Positions 1-8,434 of a stretch of DNA of 64,000 nt are shown in pieces (positions within the stretch are counted from its first letter, which is position 1; the number at the start of each line of letters is the position of its first letter). The translations under genes were made by a program, and so were the position numbers. The notes under the pieces were generated by a model. It worked only from the letters and a program-made list of their open reading frames with translations, made no database searches and was not told the DNA's origin. The DNA comes from Vibrio sp. D404a (GTDB taxonomy: Bacteria; Pseudomonadota; Gammaproteobacteria; Enterobacterales; Vibrionaceae): positions 62,001 to 126,000 of the forward strand of contig NZ_JAHGAJ010000024.1 in assembly GCF_030248535.1 (NCBI RefSeq), in the 5' to 3' direction.

Positions 1-48
1 CTGCTCGGTATAAGGGACTATTAAAGTTCTTGCAGTCGCAATCGTCAT
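1..48 (-). CDS. 5' end of an unidentified gene (truncated by window edge)
   Basis: Sixteen codons are visible (MTIATARTLIVPYTEQ). The ATG is preceded by AAGGAGTGTGAT, a strong ribosome binding site. The gene reads out of the window, so no family can be assigned. It lies just beyond the terminator of the CsrB-like RNA on the same strand, so it needs either its own promoter in the short gap or read-through. The start is supported by the RBS; the product is unknown. Confidence 0.55.
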   Translation of the reverse strand, partial: MTIATARTLIVPYTEQ

Positions 49-104
49 ATCACACTCCTTGTGCAGACAATATTTTGAAGAGAAATATTTGAAAAGAATA
101 GATA

Positions 105-136
105 AAGAAAAGCCCCGACACCGAAGTGTCAGGGCT
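105..136 (-). terminator. Rho-independent terminator of the CsrB-like RNA
   Basis: An 11-bp stem (AGCCCTGACAC / GTGTCGGGGCT, one G-U pair) is capped by a TTCG tetraloop and followed by TTTTCTTT on the minus strand. Confidence 0.9.
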
Positions 137-511
137 AGGGTCTTACTCGCAGCAGTCCGGCTACTAATTAATGCTCCATGCATCATCCATAATAGTGGCT
201 GTAATCCTTCAGCTCTTTCCTTTACTTCGCCGTCCTAGCGGTGTCCTATCATCCTGAAAGCTAACAATCCTCGTTAGCGCACATCACTTGTTCCGTGAGC
301 GGTGTCCTTTACATCATCCTGATGTTGTTCCAAACCTTTATCCTAAAGGTGTCCATTGTCAATCCGTTGCAGTTAACATCCTATCAACTGTCGTATCCCT
401 ACAATGTCCTTGTGCTCCATGCTTGATCGCTCATCCTGAGTAACCAAATCTTCGTCCTGAAGATAACCAAATCCTTGGTGCTTTCCTGTTCCGTGTCAGA
501 CTCCTTCCGAC
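105..511 (-). ncRNA. csrB: CsrB-type CsrA-sequestering regulatory RNA
   Basis: Read on the minus strand, this region holds more than 20 GGA triplets, many in the loops of short hairpins (for example ACATCA-GGA-TGATGT, CCTTTA-GGA-TAAAGG and ACCAA-GGAT-TTGGT). That is the signature of the CsrB/RsmB family, which titrates the translational regulator CsrA. The 5' end, GTCGGAAGGAGTCTGACAC, closely resembles enterobacterial CsrB 5' ends. The RNA ends in a strong UUCG-capped terminator. Length of about 400 nt fits vibrio CsrB RNAs. A promoter and a GacA/VarA-type box lie upstream. No open reading frame competes. Vibrios carry several Csr RNAs (B, C, D); which paralogue this is cannot be decided here. 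Confidence 0.9.
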
Positions 512-518
512 AAGGTTT

Positions 519-546
519 AATTTACGCGATTTAGGATTTCGGACAA
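519..546 (-). promoter_or_regulatory. Promoter of the CsrB-like RNA
   Basis: On the minus strand, TTGTCC (-35, 541-546), a 16-bp spacer and TAAATT (-10, 519-524) lie seven bases before the predicted +1 G at 511. The +1 coincides with the conserved CsrB-like 5' end, which supports the assignment. Confidence 0.7.
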
Positions 547-669
547 TAGATTTGCATCACACTTTGAGTTCAACCAAGTTGTTAACTATATAAAACAATT
601 AAAATTCAACACCTTAACCATGTGCATATCAATTTCTCTAAAGAACTATTCGCGTTATCTCACAACGTT

Positions 670-687
670 TGTAAGAGATCTCTCACA
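670..687. promoter_or_regulatory. GacA/UvrY/VarA-type upstream activating box
   Basis: TGTAAGAGATCTCTCACA matches the 18-bp palindromic GacA box (TGTAAG-N6-CTTACA) with one change in the right arm. Its centre is about 168 bp upstream of the predicted CsrB-like start. A far-upstream position is typical of UvrY/GacA sites at csrB genes. It also lies about 80 bp before the plus-strand gene at 766, so control of that gene cannot be excluded. Confidence 0.75.
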
Positions 688-765
688 AGCGAATGTCGCT
701 TTTAGGATTCGCTATCCACAGCTTGAGCGAGTAACATACAGAGAGATGACGTTATGGAGGTTAAT

Positions 766-1056
766 ATGCTAACGAAAGATGTCTCAGACGAGCTAAAAAG
801 TGTCCTTGAAGGGCTACAGGCTCAAGGAAAAGAACCAACGGTTGCACTGGTAAAGGCACGCATGAGCACGCCGGTCCCAATGCCAGCACTCATTACCACC
901 ATCAAAAGCTGGAAGGCTGCCAACCGCGTCCCGAAAGTCGAAGTCGCAGCACCACAACAGAACACCACAGATAAGATGGCTCAGCTCGAACAGCAGATCA
1001 TTGCACTCACCGAGCGCGTGACGCAACTCGAAGCCAAGCTAGCAGAGAAAGAATAG
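766..1056 (+). CDS. Small KfrA-like DNA-binding/coiled-coil protein
   Basis: A 96-residue protein with an N-terminal helical part (KDVSDELKSVLEGLQAQG...TVALVKARM) resembling the KfrA N-terminal DNA-binding fold, followed by a C-terminal heptad-like coiled coil (MAQLEQQIIALTERVTQLEAKL, residues about 70-92). I chose the ATG at 766 over the in-frame ATG at 754 because GGAGG (756-760) sits five bases before it. The stop abuts the next gene, so both are probably co-transcribed. DNA binding is inferred from fold similarity only; no partner or target is visible. Confidence 0.7.
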   Translation: MLTKDVSDELKSVLEGLQAQGKEPTVALVKARMSTPVPMPALITTIKSWKAANRVPKVEVAAPQQNTTDKMAQLEQQIIALTERVTQLEAKLAEKE

Positions 1057-1503
1057 ATGATGAAGATTTGGGTTGATGCCGATGCCTGTCCAAAGGTGAT
1101 CCGAGAAACGATTGTTCGAGCAGCAGAACGTACTGGTGTTGAGTGTACCTTTATCGCCAACCACGTTGTCCCTGTACCCAAGCGCAATAACATCCACTCG
1201 ATTCAAGTTCCGAGTGGTTTCGATATTGCTGACAATGAAATTGTAAAGCGTACAGAGAAGGGCGATTTGGTGATTACATCTGATATCCCACTCGCCGATG
1301 AAGTCATCACCAAAGGCGCGTTAGCATTGAGCTCTCGCGGTGAACTTTATACCAAAGAGACCATCAAGGCGCGCCTCAACATTCGCGACTTTATGGACAC
1401 TATGCGCTCAAGCGGTGTGCAAACCGGTGGCCCTGCGTCACTGTCACAAACCGATCGCCGTGAGTTTGCTAACCACCTCGACCGCATTCTCGCTAAGCGC
1501 TAA
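1057..1503 (+). CDS. UPF0178 family protein (YaiI/YqxD-like)
   Basis: A 148-residue protein of the DUF188/UPF0178 family, related to PIN-like nuclease folds. It shows the family's N-terminal acidic signature WVDADACPKVI, the central GDLVITSDIPLADEV and the tail TGGPASLSQTDRREFANHLDRIL. Length is normal for the family. The function is unknown; the conserved aspartates suggest metal binding. The start directly follows the stop of the upstream gene (tagATGATG), so either of two adjacent ATGs may be used and coupling is likely. Confidence 0.9.
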   Translation: MMKIWVDADACPKVIRETIVRAAERTGVECTFIANHVVPVPKRNNIHSIQVPSGFDIADNEIVKRTEKGDLVITSDIPLADEVITKGALALSSRGELYTKETIKARLNIRDFMDTMRSSGVQTGGPASLSQTDRREFANHLDRILAKR

Positions 1504-1570
1504 ATCACTCCTGCAATTAAATTAGCACTGCTCCGTTCTTATCTAATACGACAATAACGGAGTATTGCTT

Positions 1571-2296
1571 ATGATGTCCCGCATCGCCCTTCCACTTACC
1601 TTGGCTATCACGGCCAGTTACCCCACTTTTGCCAGTGAAGAATATGGTATTGTAGGCGGGAGTCTTACCGTCGGTGAAAGCGTCTTTTCAACCAAGGACT
1701 CAACTCAAGTGGGTGCTACACCCAACCTTTTCTATTCAGGCCCTATCGGATTTGTTGACGGCAGCTTAGCCAATTGGCAGGTCTTACCCTATGTTGGTCT
1801 TTCTGGTCAGTGGCGCTTCGCCGAAGTGTCCGATACCTTTACCGACTTACCTAATGGTATTGATGACAGAGACGGGAGCGGCGAACTCGGTATAACACTG
1901 GGTACGGTTGGTGCGCGCGTGACTTTTCTGCACGATGTGACCTCCGAGCATGACGGCTATGAGATTCAGCTGCACTTAGGGCGCACACTCAATACTTGGG
2001 ACTCAGCATTTACCCTCACCCCGTATTTTGAAGTCGACTATCGCGATGAAAAGCTTTCAAACCACCTCTATGGCGTAAGCGCAGCAGAATCAACGGCATC
2101 GGGTTTAGCCGCCTTTAACGCAGATGGCACTTTTGTTTACGAGGCAGGGTTAATAGGGCTGTATGAGTTTAGCCCTCATTGGATTGGCATCAGCAAGGCC
2201 GAGTTTATCCACCATGATACCGATAGTCCGCTGATTCAGAGAGATCTCGGTTGGTCGCTTGAGGTCGGTTTAACCTACCGTTTCGCAGGTCTGTAG
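1571..2296 (+). CDS. MipA/OmpV family outer membrane protein
   Basis: About 241 residues. A signal peptide (MMSRIALPLTLAITASYPTFA) is followed by a mature beta-barrel-like sequence with alternating polar and aromatic strands, ending in a terminal strand LGWSLEVGLTYRFAGL. The pattern GLSGQWRF...DRDGSGELGITLGTVGARV is typical of MipA/OmpV proteins. The ATG at 1571 is chosen because CGGAG lies eight bases upstream; an in-frame TTG at 1565 is too close to that site. The family is variously linked to murein enzymes, osmotic change and stress; the precise role is unknown. Confidence 0.85.
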   Translation: MMSRIALPLTLAITASYPTFASEEYGIVGGSLTVGESVFSTKDSTQVGATPNLFYSGPIGFVDGSLANWQVLPYVGLSGQWRFAEVSDTFTDLPNGIDDRDGSGELGITLGTVGARVTFLHDVTSEHDGYEIQLHLGRTLNTWDSAFTLTPYFEVDYRDEKLSNHLYGVSAAESTASGLAAFNADGTFVYEAGLIGLYEFSPHWIGISKAEFIHHDTDSPLIQRDLGWSLEVGLTYRFAGL

Positions 2297-2365
2297 TTTC
2301 TTAATGTCTCGTTTTTTGAATATGGGTACATTGTTTATCGCTTTTGGCTTTATGCAGACGATAAA

Positions 2366-2390
2366 AAAGCCTGCACACGGTGCAGGCTTT
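2366..2390. terminator. Bidirectional terminator
   Basis: AAAGCCTGCAC/GTGCAGGCTTT, an 11-bp stem with a 3-base loop, lies between convergent genes and can serve both. Confidence 0.85.
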
Positions 2391-2419
2391 CGATGTAATC
2401 ATTAACTAATGACTAGACT

Positions 2420-4006
2420 CTATGGCGTGTAGTACGTTTCAGCACCTGGACCAACTGGTAGACCAAATACGAATACCCACACGTAGAACATTAAGCTCCA
2501 ACCAACGATGAATACGATTGAGTATGGAAGCATAGTTGCGATCAGAGTACCAATACCTAGGTTCTTCATGTAACGCGTTGCTACTGCAAGGATAAGACCG
2601 AAGTAGCTCATCATTGGAGTAATGATGTTCGTTGTTGAATCACCGATACGGTAAGCCGCTTGAATCGTTTCTGGTGCGTAACCAACCAGCATTAGCATCG
2701 GAACGAAGATAGGTGCTGTTACTGCCCACTGAGCAGAAGCCGAACCAATCATTAGGTTGATGAAGCCACACATTAAGATGAATGCGAAGAACAGCATTGG
2801 ACCTGTTAGACCGATGTCTTGTAGGAAGCTTGCACCCGCTACCGCGAATACTTGACCGAAGTTAGTCCACTTGAAGAACGCAACAAACTGAGCTGCGAAG
2901 AATACAAGTACGATGTACATGCCCATAGAAGACATAGACTTAGACATTGCATCGATAACGTCGCGGTCAGTTTTCATTGTGCCGGTAACTTTACCGTAAA
3001 CGAAACCAGGAACTGCGAAGAATACGAAGATGAACGCTACGATACTTTTCAGGAATGGAGAACCAGAAACCGTACCAGCGGCAGAACGTAGAACACCGTC
3101 TTCAGGAACAATAGTCCAAGCAAGAAGAGCTGATACTGCTAGAACTGCGATACCTGCTAGCTTAAGACCTTTCTTCTCAACGTCTGTCAGCTTACCCATT
3201 GAATCGTTTGATAGATCTTCAGACGCTTCTTCGTCGTTGTACTTACCTAGTTTTGGCTCAACAATCTTCTCTGTTACGAATGCACCCGTAATTGCGATGA
3301 AGAAAGTAGACACAAACATGAAGTACCAGTTTGACTCAGGACCAACAGTGTAAGTCGGGTCAATCATTTGTGCTGCTGTTTCTGTGATACCAGAAAGCAG
3401 TGGGTCAACCGTACCAATTAGAAGGTTTGCAGAGTAACCACCAGATACACCCGCGAATGCAGCCGCTAGACCAGCAAGTGGGTGACGACCTAGAGAGTGG
3501 AATAGCATTGCTGCTAGTGGGATAAGTACCACATAACCAAGCTCAGAAGCAGTATTAGAGATAATACCTGCGAATACCACTGTCACAGTAACCATGCGCT
3601 TTGATGCGCCCATTACCATGCCACGCATTGCAGCAGAAAGAAGGCCAGAGTGTTCTGCAATAGCAACACCTAACATTGCTACTAGTACAGTACCAAGTGG
3701 CGCAAAGCCAACAAAGTTTTTAACGAGGTTCGTTACGATAAGTTGTAAGCCTTCCGCATTAAGTAGGCTGACAACGTGGATCATACCATCAGCGGCACGA
3801 CCTGGGGCACCTTCTGGACGAGGGTCCATAACAGACACTTCGAAGTAACCTGCGATACCTGAAGTAACTAAGATTGCGACACAGAAGATTGCGAAAAGAG
3901 TGATCGGGTGGGGTAATAGGTTCCCCAAATACTCAACGCCATCGAGAAAGCGGGTGAAAATAGGTTTCTTTGGCGAGTTGTTTTTAATTGAAGCTGATGA
4001 ACTCAT
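2420..4006 (-). CDS. AbgT family transporter (p-aminobenzoyl-glutamate transporter-like)
   Basis: A 528-residue polytopic inner-membrane protein of the AbgT family, whose members import p-aminobenzoyl-glutamate (AbgT) or export antimetabolites such as sulfonamides (MtrF). Visible family features include an N-terminal FLDGVEYLGNLLPHPITLF helix, the SNTASELGYVVLIPLAAMLF segment, the hairpin FAGVSGGYSANLLIGTVDPLL and RIGDSTTNIITPMMSYFG near the C-terminus. The start at 4006 is chosen because AAGGAGGG precedes it; the 28 extra in-frame residues upstream look untranslated. It is monocistronic, so no neighbour gives the substrate. Confidence 0.9.
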   Translation of the reverse strand: MSSSASIKNNSPKKPIFTRFLDGVEYLGNLLPHPITLFAIFCVAILVTSGIAGYFEVSVMDPRPEGAPGRAADGMIHVVSLLNAEGLQLIVTNLVKNFVGFAPLGTVLVAMLGVAIAEHSGLLSAAMRGMVMGASKRMVTVTVVFAGIISNTASELGYVVLIPLAAMLFHSLGRHPLAGLAAAFAGVSGGYSANLLIGTVDPLLSGITETAAQMIDPTYTVGPESNWYFMFVSTFFIAITGAFVTEKIVEPKLGKYNDEEASEDLSNDSMGKLTDVEKKGLKLAGIAVLAVSALLAWTIVPEDGVLRSAAGTVSGSPFLKSIVAFIFVFFAVPGFVYGKVTGTMKTDRDVIDAMSKSMSSMGMYIVLVFFAAQFVAFFKWTNFGQVFAVAGASFLQDIGLTGPMLFFAFILMCGFINLMIGSASAQWAVTAPIFVPMLMLVGYAPETIQAAYRIGDSTTNIITPMMSYFGLILAVATRYMKNLGIGTLIATMLPYSIVFIVGWSLMFYVWVFVFGLPVGPGAETYYTP

Positions 4007-4408
4007 CAGTTCCCTCCTTGTAGTTATTCCTGTGCAAATGTGACAAAAATGTTCAAATTGCAGGCGCAGAGTACTCGACAAAACAGTCAATTAGAAATGC
4101 AAAATGTTACAAAGTGTGTAACAAATCATATTAATTAACGTTATTTGAACAAAAAGTTAGCAAATAACACCAATTAAAATACAAATAACAGATTTATAAT
4201 TCATATAAATCCATTCATTCTGTTTATACGTCGTACTATAACTACTTGATTCAACTGCGACTAAAATTACTCCGTACGATAAAAATAAAAGAAAAACTAA
4301 TAAATGGGTCACCGGAGAAAGAGATCACCCACTATTGTTGAAAAGTGTGACTCAATCCCCGATTGTTACATGCTATTCACATGCCATTGACGCCTATTTT
4401 TGCACCAT
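4007..4408. other. AT-rich intergenic region without a gene
   Basis: About 400 bp between the AbgT gene start and the end of the L36 paralogue. It must hold the AbgT promoter, but I see no convincing gene, strong hairpin or known operator. Confidence 0.6.
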
Positions 4409-4534
4409 TTACTTTTGTACTGCTTTAAACCTTGGGTTGGTTTTGCAGATCACATAAAGGCGGCCTCTTCGCTTAACGATTTGACAATCTGGGTGACGAT
4501 TCTTGGCGCTTTTTAGAGATTTAACGACCTTCAT
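4409..4534 (-). CDS. rpmJ2: Ribosomal protein bL36, zinc-independent paralogue
   Basis: A 41-residue protein (MKVVKSLKSAKNRHPDCQ...) matching the YkgO-type L36, which lacks the full Cys3-His zinc ribbon of the standard protein. It replaces normal L36 in the 50S subunit when zinc is scarce. The ATG directly follows the TAG stop of the L31 paralogue, so translation is coupled. The gene is controlled by the Zur-like site upstream of the pair. Confidence 0.93.
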   Translation of the reverse strand: MKVVKSLKSAKNRHPDCQIVKRRGRLYVICKTNPRFKAVQK

Positions 4535-4795
4535 CTACTTATCCCCTTTGCTGAATTGACCAAAACGACGTGTAAAGTTCGCCACACGGCCTTCTTTATG
4601 AATCACACGTTGTTTACCTGTATAGAAAGGATGGGACTTCGACGAAACTTCAATCGTAAAGTATGGATAAGTATTGCCATCTTCCCACTCGATGGTGCGG
4701 TCCGTTTGCAGGGTAGAACCAATTAAGAAATACTCATCAACACTCGTGTCATGGAAAACTACTGTGCGGTATTCAGGGTGGATGTTCGGTTTCAT
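4535..4795 (-). CDS. ykgM: Ribosomal protein bL31 type B (zinc-independent paralogue)
   Basis: An 86-residue type B L31 (MKPNIHPEYRTVVFHDTSVD...FTIEVSSKSHPFYTGKQR). It lacks the CxxC zinc-binding cysteines of the standard RpmE. It substitutes for the zinc-containing form under zinc limitation, freeing zinc. A longer in-frame extension exists upstream, but the family starts at this MKPN. It is the first gene of a two-gene operon with the L36 paralogue and is preceded by Zur- and Fur-like operators. Confidence 0.95.
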   Translation of the reverse strand: MKPNIHPEYRTVVFHDTSVDEYFLIGSTLQTDRTIEWEDGNTYPYFTIEVSSKSHPFYTGKQRVIHKEGRVANFTRRFGQFSKGDK

Positions 4796-4821
4796 TTTAA
4801 TACTCTCAAAAAATACAAGTT

Positions 4822-4839
4822 GATACGTTATAACATTGC
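4822..4839. promoter_or_regulatory. Candidate Zur operator
   Basis: GATACGTTATAACATTGC is a near palindrome around GTTATAAC and differs at about three positions from the gamma-proteobacterial Zur pattern as I recall it. It lies about 30 bp upstream of the zinc-independent L31/L36 operon, where Zur control is expected. Confidence 0.65.
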
Positions 4840-4856
4840 AAATGATAATCATTATC
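4838..4856. promoter_or_regulatory. Candidate Fur box
   Basis: GCAAATGATAATCATTATC matches 17 of 19 positions of the classical Fur box. It abuts the Zur-like site and lies between the L31/L36 operon and the divergent trmO gene. Iron control of either is inference only. Confidence 0.5.
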
Positions 4857-4919
4857 AAAAGAAACACAAGCTGTTTTATGATATTTTTACGACAAATCGA
4901 AAGTTGAGAATGCCACGCC

Positions 4920-5615
4920 ATGTACACCATCGAGCCAATTGGCTTTATTGAATCACCCTATAAAGAGAAGTTTGCCGTACCTAGACAGCCAAGGTTAGTG
5001 CCTTCCTCTCGTTCACGGGTCAAACTCTCTGGAACGGCAAACTGCTTGGAGTCGGTGCGCGGCATCGAACAGTTCAGCCATGTCTGGTTATTGTTTCTTT
5101 TTGATCAAAACTTACAAGCCGGCTGGAAGCCAACGGTACGCCCTCCTCGTCTAGGCGGTAATGATCGTATTGGTGTGTTTGCTTCTAGAGCGACTTTTAG
5201 ACCTAACGGCATTGGCATGTCCGCTGTCGAACTCAAAGGCGTGATTCAAGAGAAAGGTCAAACCTACCTTGAACTAGGTAGTGTTGATCTGGTTGATGGT
5301 ACACCGATTGTCGATATCAAACCTTACATCCCCTACTCGGATTCAATACCCGATGCCGCTGGTGGCTTTGCGGCAGAAGAGCCTGCAAAACTTGAGGTGA
5401 ATTTCTCACAGCAGGCACAGCAAAAGCTAAGTCAACACCCGGAAGGTAGGCACATTATTGCGGTAATAAAAGAGGTGCTTGCCCAAGACCCACGCCCTGC
5501 TTATAAGAAAGGCAAGCCGGATTCGAAGGAATATGCAGTAAATTTGTTCGATCTGAACGTGAAATTCGTCGTTGAAGCACTTTTCATCAATGTAACTGAC
5601 ATTGAACGCTTTTGA
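4920..5615 (+). CDS. trmO: tRNA (N6-threonylcarbamoyladenosine37-N6)-methyltransferase TrmO
   Basis: A 231-residue member of the TsaA/YaeB family, which N6-methylates t6A37 in tRNAs using S-adenosylmethionine. Motifs include IGFIESPYKEKFAVPRQP at the N-terminus, SRATFRPNGIGMSAVEL and LGSVDLVDGTPIVDIKPYIPYSDS, all in the beta-barrel SAM domain, and a C-terminal domain ending DPRPAYKK...YAVNLFDLNVKFVV. The ribosome binding site is weak. Placement directly before proS is a common gammaproteobacterial arrangement and supports a tRNA role. Confidence 0.95.
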   Translation: MYTIEPIGFIESPYKEKFAVPRQPRLVPSSRSRVKLSGTANCLESVRGIEQFSHVWLLFLFDQNLQAGWKPTVRPPRLGGNDRIGVFASRATFRPNGIGMSAVELKGVIQEKGQTYLELGSVDLVDGTPIVDIKPYIPYSDSIPDAAGGFAAEEPAKLEVNFSQQAQQKLSQHPEGRHIIAVIKEVLAQDPRPAYKKGKPDSKEYAVNLFDLNVKFVVEALFINVTDIERF

Positions 5616-5715
5616 GATCCCAAATAGGCTGATATTATATACGGCTAAATCGGATTTACTGTGGCAGTGGCTGCGGTGAATTTTCTTTAATTTATGATGA
5701 AACGGATACCATAGA

Positions 5716-7434
5716 ATGCGTACCAGTAACTATCTTCTTTCTACTCTGAAAGAGACTCCAAACGACGCAGAAGTTATCAGCCACCAGCTGATGCTACGTG
5801 CAGGTATGATCCGTAAGCTAGCTTCAGGTTTATACACTTGGCTACCTACCGGTCTACGTGTACTGCGTAAAGTCGAAAACATCGTTCGCCAAGAGATCGA
5901 TAATGCAGGTGCAGTTGAGACTTTAATGCCCGTAGTGCAGCCGTTTGAACTATGGGAAGAGACTGGTCGTAGCGAAAAAATGGGCCCAGAACTACTGCGC
6001 TTTACTGACCGCCATTCTCGTCCGTTTGTTCTTAGCCCAACAGCTGAAGAAGTAATCACGAGCCTAGTTCGTAACGAAGTTAACTCGTACAAACAGCTGC
6101 CGCTAAACCTATACCAAATTCAAACGAAATTCCGTGATGAGCGTCGTCCACGTTTCGGCGTAATGCGTGCACGCGAATTCTCTATGATGGATGCATACAG
6201 CTTCGACATCGACAAAGCGGGTCTAGAGAAATCTTACCAAGCAATGCACGATGCTTACTGTAAAGCCTTCGATCGCATGGGGCTTGAGTACCGTCCAGTA
6301 CTAGCAGACTCAGGCGCTATCGGTGGTAGCGGCTCTCAAGAGTTCCACGTACTTGCTGAAAGCGGTGAAGACCTAATCGCATTCTCTACAGAGTCTGATT
6401 ACGCAGCAAACATCGAGAAAGCTGAAGCACTTGCTCCAACTAAAGAAGCGGCAGCACCAACTCAAGAGATGGAACTGGTTGATACGCCAAACGCGAAAAC
6501 TATCGCTGAATTGGTAGAACAACACGGTCTAGCTATCGAGAAGACAGTTAAGACTCTATTCGTTAAAGCTTCTGACGAAGTCGACGCTGATATCATCGCG
6601 CTTATCGTTCGTGGTGACCATGAGCTAAACGAAGTGAAAGCAGAAAACCTTCCACAAGTTGCTTCTCCACTGGAGATGGCTTCTGAAGAAGAGATTCGTG
6701 CACTGATCGGTGCTGGTCCAGGTTCACTAGGCCCTGTAGGTCTTGAACTACCATTCATCGTTGACCGCTCTGTTGCTGTAATGAGCGACTTCGGCGCGGG
6801 TGCAAACGTAGATGGTAAGCACTACTTCGGTATCAACTGGGGTCGTGACGTTGAGCTTGCTCAAGTAGAAGATCTACGTAACGTAATCGAAGGCGACCTA
6901 AGCCCATGTGGTCAAGGTACACTTCAACTTAAACGTGGTATCGAAGTGGGTCACATCTTCCAACTGGGTAACGTTTACTCAGAAGCGATGAACTGTGGCG
7001 TGCTTGGTCCAGACGGTAAGAACGTAATCCTAGAGATGGGTTGTTACGGTATCGGTGTTTCACGTGTTGTTGCTTCAGCAATCGAACAGAACCACGATAA
7101 ATACGGTATCATCTGGCCAGACGCACTAGCACCTTTCCAAGTGGCTATCGTTCCTATGAACATGCACAAGTCTGAAGAAGTGAAAGCAGCAGCTGAGAAG
7201 CTATACGCTGAACTAACAGCAATGGGTATCGAAGTACTATTCGATGACCGTAAAGAGCGTCCAGGCGTAATGTTCTCTGACATCGAGCTAATTGGTATCC
7301 CTCACACTATCGTGATTGGCGACCGCTCAATGAAAGAAGGCAACTTCGAATACAAGAACCGTCGCGAAGGCACTAAAGAAGCAATCGCAATGGATTCAAT
7401 CGTTGAGCACGTAACTGCTCAGTTTGCTAAGTAA
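5716..7434 (+). CDS. proS: Prolyl-tRNA synthetase
   Basis: A 572-residue bacterial-type class II synthetase that charges tRNA-Pro. The N-terminal catalytic core shows motif 1 (about residues 20-60), motif 2 FRDERRPRFGVMRAREFSMMDAYSFD and motif 3 GCYGIGVSRVVASA. A YbaK-type editing insertion (about residues 225-400) hydrolyses mischarged Ala-tRNA-Pro. The anticodon-binding domain is at the C-terminus. Length is standard. Codon usage is strongly biased, as expected for a highly expressed gene. Confidence 0.98.
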   Translation: MRTSNYLLSTLKETPNDAEVISHQLMLRAGMIRKLASGLYTWLPTGLRVLRKVENIVRQEIDNAGAVETLMPVVQPFELWEETGRSEKMGPELLRFTDRHSRPFVLSPTAEEVITSLVRNEVNSYKQLPLNLYQIQTKFRDERRPRFGVMRAREFSMMDAYSFDIDKAGLEKSYQAMHDAYCKAFDRMGLEYRPVLADSGAIGGSGSQEFHVLAESGEDLIAFSTESDYAANIEKAEALAPTKEAAAPTQEMELVDTPNAKTIAELVEQHGLAIEKTVKTLFVKASDEVDADIIALIVRGDHELNEVKAENLPQVASPLEMASEEEIRALIGAGPGSLGPVGLELPFIVDRSVAVMSDFGAGANVDGKHYFGINWGRDVELAQVEDLRNVIEGDLSPCGQGTLQLKRGIEVGHIFQLGNVYSEAMNCGVLGPDGKNVILEMGCYGIGVSRVVASAIEQNHDKYGIIWPDALAPFQVAIVPMNMHKSEEVKAAAEKLYAELTAMGIEVLFDDRKERPGVMFSDIELIGIPHTIVIGDRSMKEGNFEYKNRREGTKEAIAMDSIVEHVTAQFAK

Positions 7435-7492
7435 GCAGACCGTCATCGATTGAAGCGACACTCGATTGAACCTATATTCGATTAAAACTCTA

Positions 7493-7519
7493 AAAGGCTG
7501 CCACATGGCGGCCTTTTTT
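7493..7519 (+). terminator. Terminator of proS
   Basis: AAAGGCTGCC/GGCGGCCTTT stem (one G-T pair) with an ACAT loop, followed by a run of T. Confidence 0.85.
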
Positions 7520-7646
7520 ATACCCCTCGTCTTCCCCCCTCTCTCTTAAGCTGAATGTAAATCATTGTAAGTTAATCCTCTGTTCATCTTCGGGAACGTA
7601 TAGTGAATCTAAAGACAATTCCAATGTGTTTATTTCTGGAGGTTCC

Positions 7647-8315
7647 ATGGATATTAAAAGTTTACTTAACCAAGCACTGCAATCGGATTTGGTAAAACAA
7701 GGCAGCCAAAAGCTATCTCAAGGCTCCTCCAGCTTAAGCGGGCTGACTCAAGACAAAAGCAAATTAGGTGCACTCGGAGCCGGTGCTGTAGGTGGTGGAC
7801 TACTAGGTGCATTGATGGGTTCAAAGAAAACCAAAAAGATTGGTAAGAAAGCGGTGGGGATTGGCGGAGCTGCTGCACTCGGAGCTTTGGCTTACAAGGT
7901 ATATAACGACTATCAAGCCAAACAAGGGACACCGGATTCTTCACCACAAGCCACCTTTGATGAACAAGATTCTTGTCACAACCTGCTGATCCTGCGTTCA
8001 ATGATTGCAGCCTCAAAGGCCGATGGTCATGTTGATGAAGAGGAGATGGCGAAAATAGAACAAGCGGTTGAGAACATGGGCGCAGATTATCAGCTGTCCA
8101 AGCTAGTGTCTGAAGAACTACATAAGCCCCTAGACCCAAGTGATATTGCACAGTTAGCGACTAGCCCTCAGCAAGCGAGCGAAATTTATCTTGCCTCGCT
8201 GATTGTGATAGATGAACAAAACTTCATGGAGAAAGCGTACCTGAAAGAGCTTGCGCGTCAGCTGAACCTCGCCGATGAAGTGAAGCTACAGCTAGAACAG
8301 CAGGTCACAGTTTAA
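7647..8315 (+). CDS. DUF533 / TerB-like protein (YebE-like)
   Basis: A 222-residue protein. Residues 1-45 are polar and amphipathic, 45-90 form a glycine/alanine-rich hydrophobic stretch (GALGAGAVGGGLLGALMGS and VGIGGAAALGALAY), and the C-terminal half is an acidic TerB-like helical domain (SMIAASKADGHVDEEEMAKIEQAVENMG). This matches DUF533 proteins such as YebE, whose function is unknown and which are often envelope-stress induced. GGAGG at 7638-7642 fixes the start at 7647. Confidence 0.85.
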   Translation: MDIKSLLNQALQSDLVKQGSQKLSQGSSSLSGLTQDKSKLGALGAGAVGGGLLGALMGSKKTKKIGKKAVGIGGAAALGALAYKVYNDYQAKQGTPDSSPQATFDEQDSCHNLLILRSMIAASKADGHVDEEEMAKIEQAVENMGADYQLSKLVSEELHKPLDPSDIAQLATSPQQASEIYLASLIVIDEQNFMEKAYLKELARQLNLADEVKLQLEQQVTV

Positions 8316-8434
8316 CCTAGTAAAATGAGATCTTGAGCAAGGACAAACTAAACCGAATATTCGTTGAATGCGCTTTGTTTTTGCTTTTCTCTATGTGTAT
8401 ATTGAGACCAGTTATCATTTAGTTAGGTATAAAC

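Noticed and set aside
112..512. Protein-coding gene in the first 500 bp
   Set aside because: Repeated short hairpins with GGA loops and frequent stops in the frames I read; the CsrB-type RNA explains the region.
3030..3353. 107-codon plus-strand ORF
   Set aside because: It is antisense to the AbgT transporter and shows no recognisable domain.
7666..8151. 161-codon minus-strand ORF
   Set aside because: It lies wholly antisense to the DUF533 gene, which has a good ribosome binding site and family match; the antisense sequence has no family pattern.
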